Source: Minwuia sp.
Lineage (GTDB): Bacteria; Pseudomonadota; Alphaproteobacteria; Minwuiales; Minwuiaceae
Length of the DNA stretch: 64,000 nt
Direction of reading: 5' to 3'
Assembly: GCA_029210175.1 (NCBI GenBank)
Contig: JARGPL010000043.1
Coordinates: 1 to 64,000 of the forward strand
A model generated the notes under the pieces. That model had not been told where the DNA came from. It did not search any database and worked only from the letters and a program-made list of their open reading frames with translations. A program made the position numbers and the translations under genes. Below, piece after piece: positions 47,034 through 56,604 of this stretch; positions within the stretch are counted from its first letter, which is position 1; every line of letters begins with the position of its first letter.

Positions 47034-47905
47034 ACATGCAACAGCGCCAGGACGTGACGTTTCAGGCCAATGGTGTCGATCTGGCGGGCTGGTTCTATCC
47101 GGCCCAGGCAGATGCCGTTGCGCCTGTTGTGGTGATGAGCCATGGCCTGTCCGCCATCCGACGGATGAACCTGGACGCGGTCGCGCAGGGGCTGAACGAC
47201 GCCGGCCTCGCCGTCCTGCTCTATGATCACCGGAGCTTTGGTGACAGCGGCGGCAGCCCCAGGCAAGAGGCCGATCCCTGGGCGCAGGTGCGTGACATGC
47301 GCGACGCGATCAGCTTTGCCGCCACCCTGCCGGGGATCGACCCGGATCGGGTCGGTATATGGGGCACCAGCTATTCCGGTGGACATGTCCTGACCGTCGC
47401 GGCACTCGACCGGCGGGTGAAGGCGGTTGTTTCACAGGTGCCCTTCACCCACGGGGAAAGGACGTTCGAAAGCTGGGTGCCCGAAAAAGCGCGGGCGCGC
47501 CTGATGCAACGTTTCATGGATGACCGTGCCGCACGCTATGGCGGTGCCGAGCCGGAGACCGTGCCATCGGCGATCGCGGGCACGGAGACGGCGGAATGGG
47601 TCGATGAAACAGATGTCGAGGGGCGTTACGTCAATGCGCTGACCCTGCGCAGTCTGGAGATGCTTCGCGAGTATGAACCCCACAGCTTCGTTTCACGCAT
47701 CGCGCCGACACCGCTGCTGATGATCATTGCCGACAGCGACACGCAGACACCGACTGCCGGCCAGGTCGAGACGTTTCAGATGGCCCGGGAACCCAGACAG
47801 TTGTTGCGCCTGCCGTGCCGCCACTACGACCCCTACAGCAGCCACCGGGATGCCGCGACCGGCGCGGCGCGCGACTGGTTCGTGAAGTATCTCCAGGTCG
47901 CCTGA
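47030..47905 (+). CDS. Alpha/beta hydrolase (dienelactone hydrolase/acyl-peptide-like)
   Basis: 291 residues. VVVMSHGLSAIRRMNLDAVA, LLYDHRSFGDSGGSPRQE and the nucleophile elbow GIWGTSYSGGHVLTVAAL are visible. The acid is in LLMIIADSDTQTP and the His in LRLPCRHYDPYS. The fold resembles YcjY/FrsA-like or dienelactone hydrolases. It is the last gene of the isomerase-hydratase-hydrolase operon, where it may cleave the product (inference). Confidence 0.88.
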   Translation: MNMQQRQDVTFQANGVDLAGWFYPAQADAVAPVVVMSHGLSAIRRMNLDAVAQGLNDAGLAVLLYDHRSFGDSGGSPRQEADPWAQVRDMRDAISFAATLPGIDPDRVGIWGTSYSGGHVLTVAALDRRVKAVVSQVPFTHGERTFESWVPEKARARLMQRFMDDRAARYGGAEPETVPSAIAGTETAEWVDETDVEGRYVNALTLRSLEMLREYEPHSFVSRIAPTPLLMIIADSDTQTPTAGQVETFQMAREPRQLLRLPCRHYDPYSSHRDAATGAARDWFVKYLQVA

Positions 47906-47971
47906 TCGAACCCCGAAGCGCTCATCGCGTGGCGAGTACACTTTGCGGGGATTCCTTTCCGGCAGCCGCCG

Positions 47972-48826
47972 TCAATCCGTACCCGGGCCAGCAATCGGGA
48001 ACCGGACCGCCGTCACGTCGGCGATGAAGAACGGGAAGTAGCTCTCCGTGCCGAACTGGTTCCCCGCCTCGACATGCGTCGGTACGCGGAACCCCTTCAC
48101 CTCCCGGAAGTCGGACAGGAAACCGCCGAACGGTTGCAGGCGATGAACGCGGTCAGGGTTGGCGTTGCTCCAGCGCTGGAACTGCACGGTGGTCGGGCGG
48201 CCTGTGGCGTCCACGGTGACATCCACGGACTGCGCCAACCCAGCGTGCGTCATGGTGAAACGCGCGGTGTCGTCATCCACTGTCTGCCAGGTCACGCCCG
48301 GCCCGGGCAGCAGCGCGGCTGGCGTCCAGAATGCGGCTTCGGCCACGTAGCGCCCGAAGGCCGATCTTGCATGATCCGGATCACCGCCAAACCGTGCCAC
48401 AGGGGTCAGTCCGGCCATCCAGAAGCGGGTCCAGTTTCCGCTGTCTGATCCGGACAATCGCCTCAACCCTGATCCACCGGACATCTTCCAGACGAAGCCG
48501 TCCGGGGCGGCCAGCACCTGCGTGGCGCGCATGTTCATGTAGGCCGGGGTCTGTTTGCTGCCGAGGCTGAATAGTCCCGCCATCTCGATCTCGGCCACCG
48601 TCAGCAGCGGTGTGCCGTCAGTGATCGCGAACAGAAAGTACCGTCGCGCAGGTTCGGGCAATCCATCGACCATGGAAGGCGAGAATCGTGGTGGATCTGA
48701 CGGCCGCAGCGCTCTCAGGCGCTGCATCTCACGTGCGTCGGAACGATGATCGATCTGGCGCCAGGCAAACAGGCCGACAATGCAGCACGCCACGAGCAAC
48801 AGGGCTGAGATCAGAACGGCTGTCAT
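47972..48826 (-). CDS. Membrane-anchored protein of the DUF6544/DUF6920 type
   Basis: 284 residues. An N-terminal membrane helix (about 4-22) is followed by a region with FSPSMVDGLPEPARRYFLFA and ITDGTPLLTVAEIEMAGLFS, then WKMSGGSGLRRLSGSDSGNW, WMAGLTPVARFGGDPDHARS and AFGRYVAEAAFWTPAALLPG. This pattern resembles a family of uncharacterised bacterial proteins I recognise as DUF6544. The function is unknown. It lies alone between the hydrolase operon and an SDR gene on the same strand. Confidence 0.7.
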   Translation of the reverse strand: MTAVLISALLLVACCIVGLFAWRQIDHRSDAREMQRLRALRPSDPPRFSPSMVDGLPEPARRYFLFAITDGTPLLTVAEIEMAGLFSLGSKQTPAYMNMRATQVLAAPDGFVWKMSGGSGLRRLSGSDSGNWTRFWMAGLTPVARFGGDPDHARSAFGRYVAEAAFWTPAALLPGPGVTWQTVDDDTARFTMTHAGLAQSVDVTVDATGRPTTVQFQRWSNANPDRVHRLQPFGGFLSDFREVKGFRVPTHVEAGNQFGTESYFPFFIADVTAVRFPIAGPGTD

Positions 48827-48941
48827 GTGGACCTGTGGAGTTCGCGATGTGCTGTTTCATCCTGGGCGGAGCCAGACAGTACGCGGGTCCGCATTCGCCG
48901 CCTTGATCCATATCATCGCCGTGAACGCAGTCGCAGCCTCG

Positions 48942-49694
48942 TCAACCCCGTCCGACAAAAGGCATGTTCGTGGCCATGACGGTCATGAACAGCACATTGG
49001 CATCCAGCGGCAGGCTGGCCATGTGCAGGACGGCCTCCGCCACGTGGCGCACATCCATGACGGGTTCGGCGGCCATGCTGCCGTCGGCCTGGGGCACACC
49101 CTGAGGCATGCGGGCTGTCATCGGGGTCTCGGCATTGCCGATATCGATCTGGCCACAGGCAATGCCATAGGTACGCCCGTCCAGCGATGTGGACTTGGTC
49201 AAGCCGGTGATGGCGTGCTTGGTCGAGGTGTAAGGCGCGGAGAACGGGCGCGGGGTATGGGCGGAGATCGAGCCGTTGTTGATGATCCGACCACCGCGTG
49301 GCGTCTGGTCCTTCATGATCCTGAATGCCTGCTGGGTGCAGTAGAACGCACCCGACAGGTTGGCGTTGACCACCGCCTGCCAGCTTTCCACGGGAATGTC
49401 TTCCAGCGGCATCGGCGGCGTACCTGAGCCGGCGTTGTTGAACAGCAGGTCAAGGCGGCCGAAGCGCGCCTTCGTGCTCTCGAAAAGTGTCTGTACGGAT
49501 GTCGGGTCGCCCACATCGCACTGCACGGTCAGCACTGCATCGGTGCTGACATTGGCCAGATCGGCGGTTTCCTGCAATGCGTCCGCCCGGCGGCCCGCCA
49601 GGCTGACCCGGTATCCGGCGCCCAGCAGGGCAATGGCCACGGCCCGCCCGATGCCCGATCCGGCGCCCGTCACGATTGCTGTCTTTTCGGTCAT
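48942..49694 (-). CDS. Short-chain dehydrogenase/reductase
   Basis: 250 residues. The cofactor loop is [20 protein letters not shown], with Arg residues after the second strand (LAGRRAD), suggesting [20 protein letters not shown] is the NAG motif. The catalytic Ser is in [20 protein letters not shown] and the Tyr-Lys pair in YTSTKHAI. The substrate is unknown. The next gene, rppH, starts upstream on the same strand 23 bases away. Confidence 0.92.
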   Translation of the reverse strand: MTEKTAIVTGAGSGIGRAVAIALLGAGYRVSLAGRRADALQETADLANVSTDAVLTVQCDVGDPTSVQTLFESTKARFGRLDLLFNNAGSGTPPMPLEDIPVESWQAVVNANLSGAFYCTQQAFRIMKDQTPRGGRIINNGSISAHTPRPFSAPYTSTKHAITGLTKSTSLDGRTYGIACGQIDIGNAETPMTARMPQGVPQADGSMAAEPVMDVRHVAEAVLHMASLPLDANVLFMTVMATNMPFVGRG

Positions 49695-49717
49695 GGCTGT
49701 ATCCCCCCAGAGGCCAA

Positions 49718-50221
49718 TTACTGTGTTTGCTTCGTACCGTCGAACAGGTGGCGGAACGCGTCCACGACCTGCACGTAACTGTCACGCTTGAATGGAATCA
49801 CCAGATCGGCCAGGGCATCGAAGGATACCCAGCGCCAGGCATCGAATTCCGGATGTTCGGTTTCGATGTTGATGTCGCTGTCCTGACCGGTGAACCGCAT
49901 GGCAAACCACTTCTGGCTCTGCCCGCGGTACTTTCCCTTCCAGACCTTGCCCACCAGATGATCCGGCAGGTCATAGTTGATCCAGTCTTCGGTCACGCCA
50001 AGGATCTCGGCATTGTCGGTGCCAACCTCTTCCTTCATCTCGCGGAAGACAGCTGTTTCCGGGTCTTCGCCCGGGTCGATGCCCCCCTGTGGCATCTGCC
50101 AGGCCTCGACCTGTTGATCGATGCGATGCGCCACAAAGACCTGATTGTCTGCGTTGATCAGCATCATGCCGACGCAGGGCCGGTAGGGCAGGGTGGTCTT
50201 GTCCAAGATGCTTCCTCTCAC
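49718..50221 (-). CDS. rppH: RNA pyrophosphohydrolase RppH (Nudix)
   Basis: 167 residues. [20 protein letters not shown] and the Nudix box [22 protein letters not shown] (split here only for length) are typical, as is [10 protein letters not shown]. It removes pyrophosphate from mRNA 5' ends. GTG 50221 overlaps the upstream stop by four bases. A TTG at 50206 has a better-placed AGGAAG and would give [10 protein letters not shown], so the true start may be there. It is the last gene of a long leftward housekeeping block. Confidence 0.94.
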   Translation of the reverse strand: MRGSILDKTTLPYRPCVGMMLINADNQVFVAHRIDQQVEAWQMPQGGIDPGEDPETAVFREMKEEVGTDNAEILGVTEDWINYDLPDHLVGKVWKGKYRGQSQKWFAMRFTGQDSDINIETEHPEFDAWRWVSFDALADLVIPFKRDSYVQVVDAFRHLFDGTKQTQ

Positions 50222-51615
50222 TCTGGCGGGGCGGTGCGGACAACAGCCGACACGGGGGCCAGCACGAACCCGCGTGCTTCCAGCCCGCTGATCCAGTTCC
50301 GCAACCGTTCGATCGCGACCGGATAGTCGGCGGCAAATCCCACCGCCGATCCGCGGGCGAGGGCGAGCTGTTCCAGCTGTGCGAGGCGCGCATCGATCGG
50401 GCCACGCGCGGCCTCGGCGTCGATGAACCGGTCATTGGTGGCCGACGGCAGACCCATTTCCGCGGCCAGCTTTCCGGCGATGGATGCGGGACTATCGCGG
50501 GAATCGATGTACAGCAAACCGCGCTGGTCCAGGCTGGCCAGCACTGGCTGCATGTCCTTGGGCGATACCGTGAAGCGCGAGCCCATCAGGTTGGTCAGGC
50601 CGACATAACCTTCGGCACGGCTCAATACCCACTCCATGCGGTCCTCGTTGACCTCAGGTGTATTGGCGGTCAGCAGGGCCTTGTTGCCTGGATCATTGAA
50701 TTCCGTACTGCGGGGTTCCATCGGCAGTTGCAGCAGAACCTCGTGCCCGGCAGCGCGCGCGGCGGGTACCCATTCCGCGAGGCGACCGGAATAGGGGCTG
50801 AAAGCCAGCGTGACTTCCCCCGGCAGATCCTGGATTGCAGCCAGGGTTGGCTGTTCGGCCAGACCCATATTGGTCACCACGATGGCAATGCGCGGGATTC
50901 CGATATCGGCGTCGAAGGGACGGGCATAGACCTGCCAGGGCAATCGCCCGTCAGGGGACCGGATCGGCAGCGGGCCATAGCGACCGTTGCTGGTGATCGC
51001 CGGGTCCGGCGCGGGCGAAAGCGGTTTGCGATTGGCGGTGGGCAGCGCAGGTGGTGGCCTCGGTGCCTGAGGCCGGACAGCAGGTGCCATGGCCAGTTTC
51101 CGGTCATCCTGACCGGCCGCGGTTTCGGGCGGGGGGGTCTTGTCATGTGCTGCTGCTTCGTGGCCGTCAGCAGGCTTTTCCATAGGCCCCGCGTCGCCAT
51201 GTCCACCATCACCGCCTGATGGCGCGGCGTGATCAGCTTCCGCGTGCTGCTTGTCGTTCGCATGCGTTGACGCAGCCTGCGCGGGCGCAGTGTGCCCGTC
51301 GACGGCATGGTCCTTTCCACCGTGCGCATCTGCTGCTGTTTCGTGACCATCCGGCTGTGCGCCAGCGGCATGGGAATCGGTCTCGTGCTCATCATTGGCG
51401 TGTTCAGCCGCAGCATGATCACCGGTGGCCACCTTTTCGCCATCATGACCGTTGTCCGACCCGTGACCCGCCTGAGCAACGGCAGGCGTGGCATCGCCGG
51501 TCAGCATCAGCCAACCGGCAGTGCCACCCACTGTTCCGAGAAACAGCACGGTTGCGACCAGCAGGCCGATCTGTGCCAGGGGCATGCGCCCGGTCTTTGG
51601 CCCGCGATCAGCCAT
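50218..51615 (-). CDS. Divergent polysaccharide deacetylase (YibQ-like) with a His-rich linker
   Basis: 465 residues. An N-terminal membrane segment (about 15-37) is followed by a low-complexity region (about 51-160) holding 16 histidines with Asp, Glu, Ala and Gly. The catalytic-fold domain starts near residue 240: IAIVVTNMGLAEQPTL, LPGEVTLAFSPYSGRLAEWV and GHEVLLQLPMEPRSTEF. The family's usual DD pair after the first strand is TN here, so classic deacetylase metal binding is doubtful. Neighbouring ctpA and envC suggest a periplasmic role in cell-wall hydrolysis control. Confidence 0.85.
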   Translation of the reverse strand: MADRGPKTGRMPLAQIGLLVATVLFLGTVGGTAGWLMLTGDATPAVAQAGHGSDNGHDGEKVATGDHAAAEHANDEHETDSHAAGAQPDGHETAADAHGGKDHAVDGHTAPAQAASTHANDKQHAEADHAAPSGGDGGHGDAGPMEKPADGHEAAAHDKTPPPETAAGQDDRKLAMAPAVRPQAPRPPPALPTANRKPLSPAPDPAITSNGRYGPLPIRSPDGRLPWQVYARPFDADIGIPRIAIVVTNMGLAEQPTLAAIQDLPGEVTLAFSPYSGRLAEWVPAARAAGHEVLLQLPMEPRSTEFNDPGNKALLTANTPEVNEDRMEWVLSRAEGYVGLTNLMGSRFTVSPKDMQPVLASLDQRGLLYIDSRDSPASIAGKLAAEMGLPSATNDRFIDAEAARGPIDARLAQLEQLALARGSAVGFAADYPVAIERLRNWISGLEARGFVLAPVSAVVRTAPPE

Positions 51616-51636
51616 GGTCAGCGTCCACCTGTGGCC

Positions 51637-52917
51637 CTACTGCAAGCTTGCCCGAGCGAGCGAGATGGTGCGGATCGCGTCGAGGGCGCGCTGCAGCTGA
51701 TAGTCCACCCGCTCTTCCTCAACCGCCACGTCGCCCTCATCGGCAGCATTCTCGCCGTCCGTATCATTGTCGAGACGGTTGCGCAGGTCGGCTTCCGAAC
51801 GCCGACGCGGATTGTCGAGCACTTCCAGCCGGGCCTGGGGCACGTCGATATCCGGGATGATACCGGTTGCCTGAATGGAATTGCCGGACGGTGTGTAGTA
51901 GCGCGCCGTCGTCAGCTTCAGCTGATTGCCGCCGCCAAGCTGCATGATCGACTGAACCGACCCCTTGCCGAAGCTGGTGGTGCCCATCAGGATCGCGCGC
52001 TTGTGGTCCTGCAGCGCCCCGGCCACGATTTCCGATGCACTGGCTGATCCGCCGTTGATCAGAACGATGATCGGCAGCCCGGATGCCAGGTCGCCCGGCT
52101 TGGCGTTGTAGCGTTCGATCGCTGACACATCCCGCGCCCGGGTGGATACGATCTCACCCCGATCCAGAAACGCGTCGGACACGGCGATGGCCTGATCCAG
52201 CAGACCGCCGGGATTGTTGCGCAGATCCAGGATGATACCGGCAATGTCGCCGCCGATCTCTTCCTTCAGCTTCTTCATGGACTTGCGCAGGCCGGATTCG
52301 GTCTGTTCGGTGAAGCTGGTAATGCGGACATAGGCCACGTTGCCTTCGGCACGGGCCCGGACCGACTGCACCTTGATCACGGCACGGGTGATTGTGATGT
52401 CGAACGCGTCCGGCACACCGGCGCGGCTGACCGTCAGCACGATGTCGGTGCCGACCGCGCCACGCATTTCCTTGACCGCTTCCGTCAGGGTCAGGCCCTG
52501 GACGGATGTGCCGTCGATGTGGGTCACCAGATCATTGGGCTGAACGCCGGCGCGCGCGGCGGGCGTGTCATCGATGGGGGTCACGACCTTGACGTAACCG
52601 TTCTCCATCGTGACTTCGATTCCCAGGCCACCGAATTCACCGCGGATGCTGACCTGCATCTGTTTCACGCGCTCCGGGGGCAGGAAAGCGGAATGCGGAT
52701 CCAGGGATTGCAGCATGCCGTTGACGGCTGCCTCGATCAGCTTTTCCTCATCCACCGGTTCGACATAGCTCGAACGGATCTTGGCAATTGCGTCGCCAAG
52801 AACTGTCAACAGATCGTAGGTCGCGTTCTGCTGCGCCTGCGCAGCCGTGGACATCAGCCCGATCGGGGCCGCCATCAGCGTGGACACCAGTGCCACGCGC
52901 ATCATCCGCTTGATCAT
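51637..52917 (-). CDS. ctpA: C-terminal processing protease, S41 family (CtpA)
   Basis: 426 residues from ATG 52917. A signal peptide (about 1-29, ending STAAQAQ) precedes the N-terminal helical part and a PDZ domain (about 85-165: GIEVTMENGYVKVVTPIDDT). The S41 catalytic domain has LRNNPGGLLDQAIAVSDAFL, INGGSASASEIVAGALQDHK (nucleophile serine in SASAS) and TTSFGKGSVQ (base lysine). It cleaves C-termini in the periplasm. The start overlaps the envC stop, and envC and ctpA are commonly paired in alphaproteobacteria. Confidence 0.95.
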   Translation of the reverse strand: MIKRMMRVALVSTLMAAPIGLMSTAAQAQQNATYDLLTVLGDAIAKIRSSYVEPVDEEKLIEAAVNGMLQSLDPHSAFLPPERVKQMQVSIRGEFGGLGIEVTMENGYVKVVTPIDDTPAARAGVQPNDLVTHIDGTSVQGLTLTEAVKEMRGAVGTDIVLTVSRAGVPDAFDITITRAVIKVQSVRARAEGNVAYVRITSFTEQTESGLRKSMKKLKEEIGGDIAGIILDLRNNPGGLLDQAIAVSDAFLDRGEIVSTRARDVSAIERYNAKPGDLASGLPIIVLINGGSASASEIVAGALQDHKRAILMGTTSFGKGSVQSIMQLGGGNQLKLTTARYYTPSGNSIQATGIIPDIDVPQARLEVLDNPRRRSEADLRNRLDNDTDGENAADEGDVAVEEERVDYQLQRALDAIRTISLARASLQ

Positions 52918-54119
52918 CAGCCGCTGCTCTTTCCCTTGCTCGGCGCCATCCATGGCAACGGGTCAACAGGTGAGCCGTTACGACGCAGTTCCAGATAAAG
53001 TTCGGGTCGTTTTCCGTCTGTCGTCCGCGTCATGCTGCCGACCGGTTCTCCAGCCAGCACCCATTGCCCTACTGTCACATCGCTCTGCGCCAGACCGGCA
53101 ATCAACAGATGATACCCGTCGCCCAGATCGATGATCAATAGCCGCCCATAGGACCGGAATGGCCCTGCGAAACTTACCGTACCATCATGCGGCGCGGTCA
53201 CCAAAGCACTGGAACGTGTCGAAAGTGTTAGCCCCTGTGCCTCATGCGGTGCGCCGGGGCGGTGATCTCCGAACCGGTGGCTGATTCGTCCCTCCGCCGG
53301 CATCGGCAGTTGTCCTTTCAGGGACGTGACGCTGGTGCGCCGTGCAGGCCGGTCCGGAATCCTGGCAAGCGTCGTCACCGGGGCCAGTTGGTCCATCAGG
53401 CTGTTCAGGTCACGCGCCCGCGCCGCCAGCCGCGCCAGACGGGTGCTCTCGATATCACGGGCGATACTCAGGGCGTCCAGTTGCTCGCGCCTGTCACGCA
53501 ACAGCAGTTCCAGCTTGTCGCGCTCGGCTGCCAGGGTAGCGATGGTTTCGTTCGCCGAGCGACGGGCGGCCAGCTTGCGCTTTCGCAGATCGTCCAGTTC
53601 CATCAGGTCGCTGCGCAATCGGGCGACGCGTCCCTGCAGGACCGGCGTGACCCCGGCGAGTGCCGAAGCCGTCATGGCGTTCTCGGCGATCTGGCCGGGT
53701 TGCGCGACCGCGGCCAGTGGCGGCATGCGCGCCACCCCCAGCAGCGCGGACAGGGTACTGGCAAGTGCCTCACGACGGGCCGTCAGATCGATGGTCTTGC
53801 GGCGAATGTCGCGATCCAGTTCAGCAACCGTGTCTTCCGCCGTATCGATCTGGCGCTCAGCCAGGCGGACGGCATCGGCAGCGGCTGCCAACTGACGTGA
53901 AAGCGCTTCGTTCTCCGAAGCGAACCGGGCTGCGTCGTCGCTCAGGGATTTCAGACGGGTCCTGGTGGCAGCCTGAGTCTCCTCCAACTGCTTCAGCTCG
54001 GCATCCGGGTCACGATCCTGCGCCAGGGCAGGTGCTGTCGTGGCCAGCACGAAACTGACCGAGATCAGGCCGCAGCAGCGGAAGAAACGTGCCTCAACTG
54101 GCCACACGGCGATCCGCAT
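52917..54119 (-). CDS. EnvC-like murein hydrolase activator, M23 family
   Basis: 400 residues. The signal peptide (about 1-34, ending APALAQ) is followed by a long coiled coil (about 40-240) and a C-terminal LytM/M23 domain (about 280-390: ISHRFGDHRPGAPHEAQGLT, VTAPHDGTVSFAGPFRSYGR and LIIDLGDGYHLLIAGL). The usual catalytic HxH appears as HLLIAG, so it is probably a degenerate, amidase-activating LytM protein as in EnvC. ATG 54119, six bases after AGGG inside the end of gpmI, is the best start; a GTG at 54107 is possible. Confidence 0.9.
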   Translation of the reverse strand: MRIAVWPVEARFFRCCGLISVSFVLATTAPALAQDRDPDAELKQLEETQAATRTRLKSLSDDAARFASENEALSRQLAAAADAVRLAERQIDTAEDTVAELDRDIRRKTIDLTARREALASTLSALLGVARMPPLAAVAQPGQIAENAMTASALAGVTPVLQGRVARLRSDLMELDDLRKRKLAARRSANETIATLAAERDKLELLLRDRREQLDALSIARDIESTRLARLAARARDLNSLMDQLAPVTTLARIPDRPARRTSVTSLKGQLPMPAEGRISHRFGDHRPGAPHEAQGLTLSTRSSALVTAPHDGTVSFAGPFRSYGRLLIIDLGDGYHLLIAGLAQSDVTVGQWVLAGEPVGSMTRTTDGKRPELYLELRRNGSPVDPLPWMAPSKGKSSG

Positions 54120-55665
54120 CCGCAACCCTGCCAGGGGTCAGCAGGCAGCTGCCGGTCATTGCCGCAGGCTGCGCCAGCCCCATCAGGCGCAGCACCGTCG
54201 GGGCGAGATCAGCCAGGCGACCGGGCTGCAGCACCATGTCTGCAGGGCCATTGACCATGGTCAGGGGCACCGGATTTGTCGTGTGCGCCGTATGGGGCTG
54301 TCCGGTTTCCGGGTCCCGCATCATCTCCAGGTTGCCATGATCTGCGGTGATCAGCAGGGTTCCGTCAGCTTCAAGGATGGCCTCGGACAAGGCGCCCAGG
54401 CAGCCATCAATGGTTTCGACAGCCGTGATCGCGGCGGCAAGGTCACCCGTGTGGCCGACCATGTCAGGGTTGGCGAAATTGACGATGATCAGGTCAGTCT
54501 GCCGGTCCCTGATGCGTTTCACCAGATGACCCGTGACTTCCGCCGCCGACATCTCGGGCTGCAGGTCATAGGTGGCGACATCGGGGGAGGGGATCAGAAT
54601 CCGGTCTTCTCCTTCGTATTGCTGTTCCTGCCCGCCATTCAGGAAGAACGTCACATGGGCGTATTTCTCGGTTTCGGAGATCCGCAGCTGGGTCTTGCCT
54701 GCACGCGACACGACCTCGCCCAGGGTGTCGGGCAGGTCCTCGGACGGAAACAGGGTTTCGAGGAACGGGTTCAGCGCCTGAGAATATTCGGTCAGGCCGA
54801 TGGCCGCGCCGAATGTCAGCCTGCGACTGCGGACATAGCCGTCGAAATGCGGGTCCAGCAGTGCGGTCAGGATCTCCCGCGCCCGGTCGGCGCGGAAATT
54901 GGCCATCAGCAGTCCGTCACCATCCGCCATGCCATCGAATGCGGCCAGGCGTCGGGGTTTCACGAATTCATCAGTCTCATCCGCCGCATAGGCATCTTCC
55001 AGAGCGGACTGCCAGTCAGGGAAAGGCGTCGCCACACCATTCACCAGCGCGTTGCAGGCCAGTTCGATGCGATCCCAGCGCTTGTCGCGGTCCATGGCCC
55101 AATAGCGCCCGATCAGGGTTGCCAGCGCCGCACCATGGGGCAGGGCACGGTCCACCGCATCCAGATAATCGCCTGCGCTTTTCGGCGGCGTGTCGCGACC
55201 ATCCAGAATGGCATGCACCAGCACACTTGCGCCGCCATCGACCAGGGTCTGGGCCAGGGCCACGATGTGATCCTGATGGGCATGCACCCCGCCGGGGGAA
55301 AGCAGGCCGATGATGTGCACCGTCGGGCATCTTTCAGCCATCGCTTTCAGGCGCGGATCGGCGCGCAGGCTGCCGTCCTGGATCGCCGCATCGATCCGCG
55401 GCAGATCCTGCATCACCACCCGGCCAGCGCCGATGTTCATGTGGCCGACTTCCGAATTGCCCATCTGGCCGTCCGGCAGGCCGACCGCCAGTCCCGATGT
55501 CTCGATCATCGTCTGCGGGCAGGTACGGCTGAGCCTGCGCCAGTTGGGGGCATCGGCCAGCGCGATGGCGTTATCCGCAGGATCATCGCGATGTCCCCAT
55601 CCATCGAGGATGCAGAGGACGACGGGACCCTGGGTGGTGTGATCTCTGTTCTGATCTGTGCTCAT
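54094..55665 (-). CDS. gpmI: 2,3-bisphosphoglycerate-independent phosphoglycerate mutase
   Basis: 523 residues. VVLCILDGWGHRDDPADNAI opens the phosphatase domain with a metal-binding Asp. GQMGNSEVGHMNIGAGR contains the catalytic serine. VHAILDGRDTPPKSA and NFRADRAREI lie in the transferase domain, and TADHGNLEMM is at the metal site near the C-terminus. It interconverts 3- and 2-phosphoglycerate using Mn. It overlaps the envC start by 26 bases and is preceded by rlmH on the same strand. Confidence 0.97.
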   Translation of the reverse strand: MSTDQNRDHTTQGPVVLCILDGWGHRDDPADNAIALADAPNWRRLSRTCPQTMIETSGLAVGLPDGQMGNSEVGHMNIGAGRVVMQDLPRIDAAIQDGSLRADPRLKAMAERCPTVHIIGLLSPGGVHAHQDHIVALAQTLVDGGASVLVHAILDGRDTPPKSAGDYLDAVDRALPHGAALATLIGRYWAMDRDKRWDRIELACNALVNGVATPFPDWQSALEDAYAADETDEFVKPRRLAAFDGMADGDGLLMANFRADRAREILTALLDPHFDGYVRSRRLTFGAAIGLTEYSQALNPFLETLFPSEDLPDTLGEVVSRAGKTQLRISETEKYAHVTFFLNGGQEQQYEGEDRILIPSPDVATYDLQPEMSAAEVTGHLVKRIRDRQTDLIIVNFANPDMVGHTGDLAAAITAVETIDGCLGALSEAILEADGTLLITADHGNLEMMRDPETGQPHTAHTTNPVPLTMVNGPADMVLQPGRLADLAPTVLRLMGLAQPAAMTGSCLLTPGRVADADRRVAS

Positions 55666-55740
55666 GCTCTGTTTCTAGCTGATCCGGGGGCAGAGGTTTA
55701 GGGGAATTGTTGACGGATGGACGCCGCAGTGCATCCGCCG

Positions 55741-56202
55741 TCAGTCGCGATGATAGGGATGGCCGGAAAGGATCGTCTGGGCGCGGTACAACTGCTCGGC
55801 CAGCATGGCCCGCACCATCAGATGTGGCCAGGTCAGGCGTCCGAGACTGATTGTCAGGTCTGCCGCTGCCCGGCTTGTGTCGTCCAGCCCGTCCGCGCCG
55901 CCGATCAGAATGACGATGTCGCGTCGGCCATCGTCTGCGAACCCCTGCAGGCCTGTCGCGAAACCACGGCTGTCCAGCAACTTGCCCCGTTCATCCAGGG
56001 CGATGATGGCTTGCGCGGATGCCGCACGGTCGCGCAGCAACGCGTTTTCCTTCGCGTTGCGTTCCGCGTCGGATGCGCCCTTGCGGACCTCCAGTTCCTG
56101 CAGATCCAGCGGCCAGCCAAGGCGGCGGCTGTAGGTGTCGAACAGGTCCCGTTCCGGGCCGCGCCCGAAACGTCCGATACTGAGCAGCGTGATACGAAGC
56201 AT
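55741..56202 (-). CDS. rlmH: 23S rRNA (pseudouridine1915-N3)-methyltransferase RlmH
   Basis: 153 residues. LLSIGRFGRGPERDLFDTYS, then LDERGKLLDSRGFA, VILIGGADGLDD and the knotted SAM-binding end LTWPHLMVRAMLAEQLYRAQ with HPYHRD at the C-terminus are diagnostic of the SPOUT family. It methylates pseudouridine 1915 in helix 69. It follows rsfS by six bases. Confidence 0.97.
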   Translation of the reverse strand: MLRITLLSIGRFGRGPERDLFDTYSRRLGWPLDLQELEVRKGASDAERNAKENALLRDRAASAQAIIALDERGKLLDSRGFATGLQGFADDGRRDIVILIGGADGLDDTSRAAADLTISLGRLTWPHLMVRAMLAEQLYRAQTILSGHPYHRD

Positions 56203-56208
56203 GGACGG

Positions 56209-56586
56209 TCAGGTTGCCGCCTGCTCTCCGTTCGCACCAAGATCCACCGACCACATCTTCTCGAGATTGTAGAAATCGCGGACTTCGGGGCGGAAGACAT
56301 GAACGATGATGTCGCCCGCATCCACCAGCACCCAGTCGCAGGTCTGCAAGCCCTCGATCTTGGGGCGGCCATGACCTGACGCCTTCAGCTTTTCCACGAT
56401 GTGTTCGGCAATTGCGGCGACGTGACGGGATGACCTGCCGGATGCAACCAGCATGTAATCCGCAATTTCCGTCTTGCCCTTCAGATCAATCCGCACGATC
56501 TGTTCGGCCTTGTCGTCATCCAGTGACGCTTCAATCAGATCCAGCAAGGTGTTGTCCGGTCCCTCTGTGCCATAGGTAAAATCCAT
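56209..56586 (-). CDS. rsfS: Ribosome silencing factor RsfS
   Basis: 125 residues. EQIVRIDLKGKTEIADYMLV, ASGRSSRHVAAIAEHIVEKL, GLQTCDWVLVDAGDIIVHVF and RPEVRDFYNLEKMW form the whole family pattern. It binds L14 and blocks subunit joining in poor growth. It lies 18 bases after nadD, the usual order in many bacteria. Confidence 0.96.
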   Translation of the reverse strand: MDFTYGTEGPDNTLLDLIEASLDDDKAEQIVRIDLKGKTEIADYMLVASGRSSRHVAAIAEHIVEKLKASGHGRPKIEGLQTCDWVLVDAGDIIVHVFRPEVRDFYNLEKMWSVDLGANGEQAAT

Positions 56587-56604
56587 TCTGCTGATTCGCG
56601 GGCC

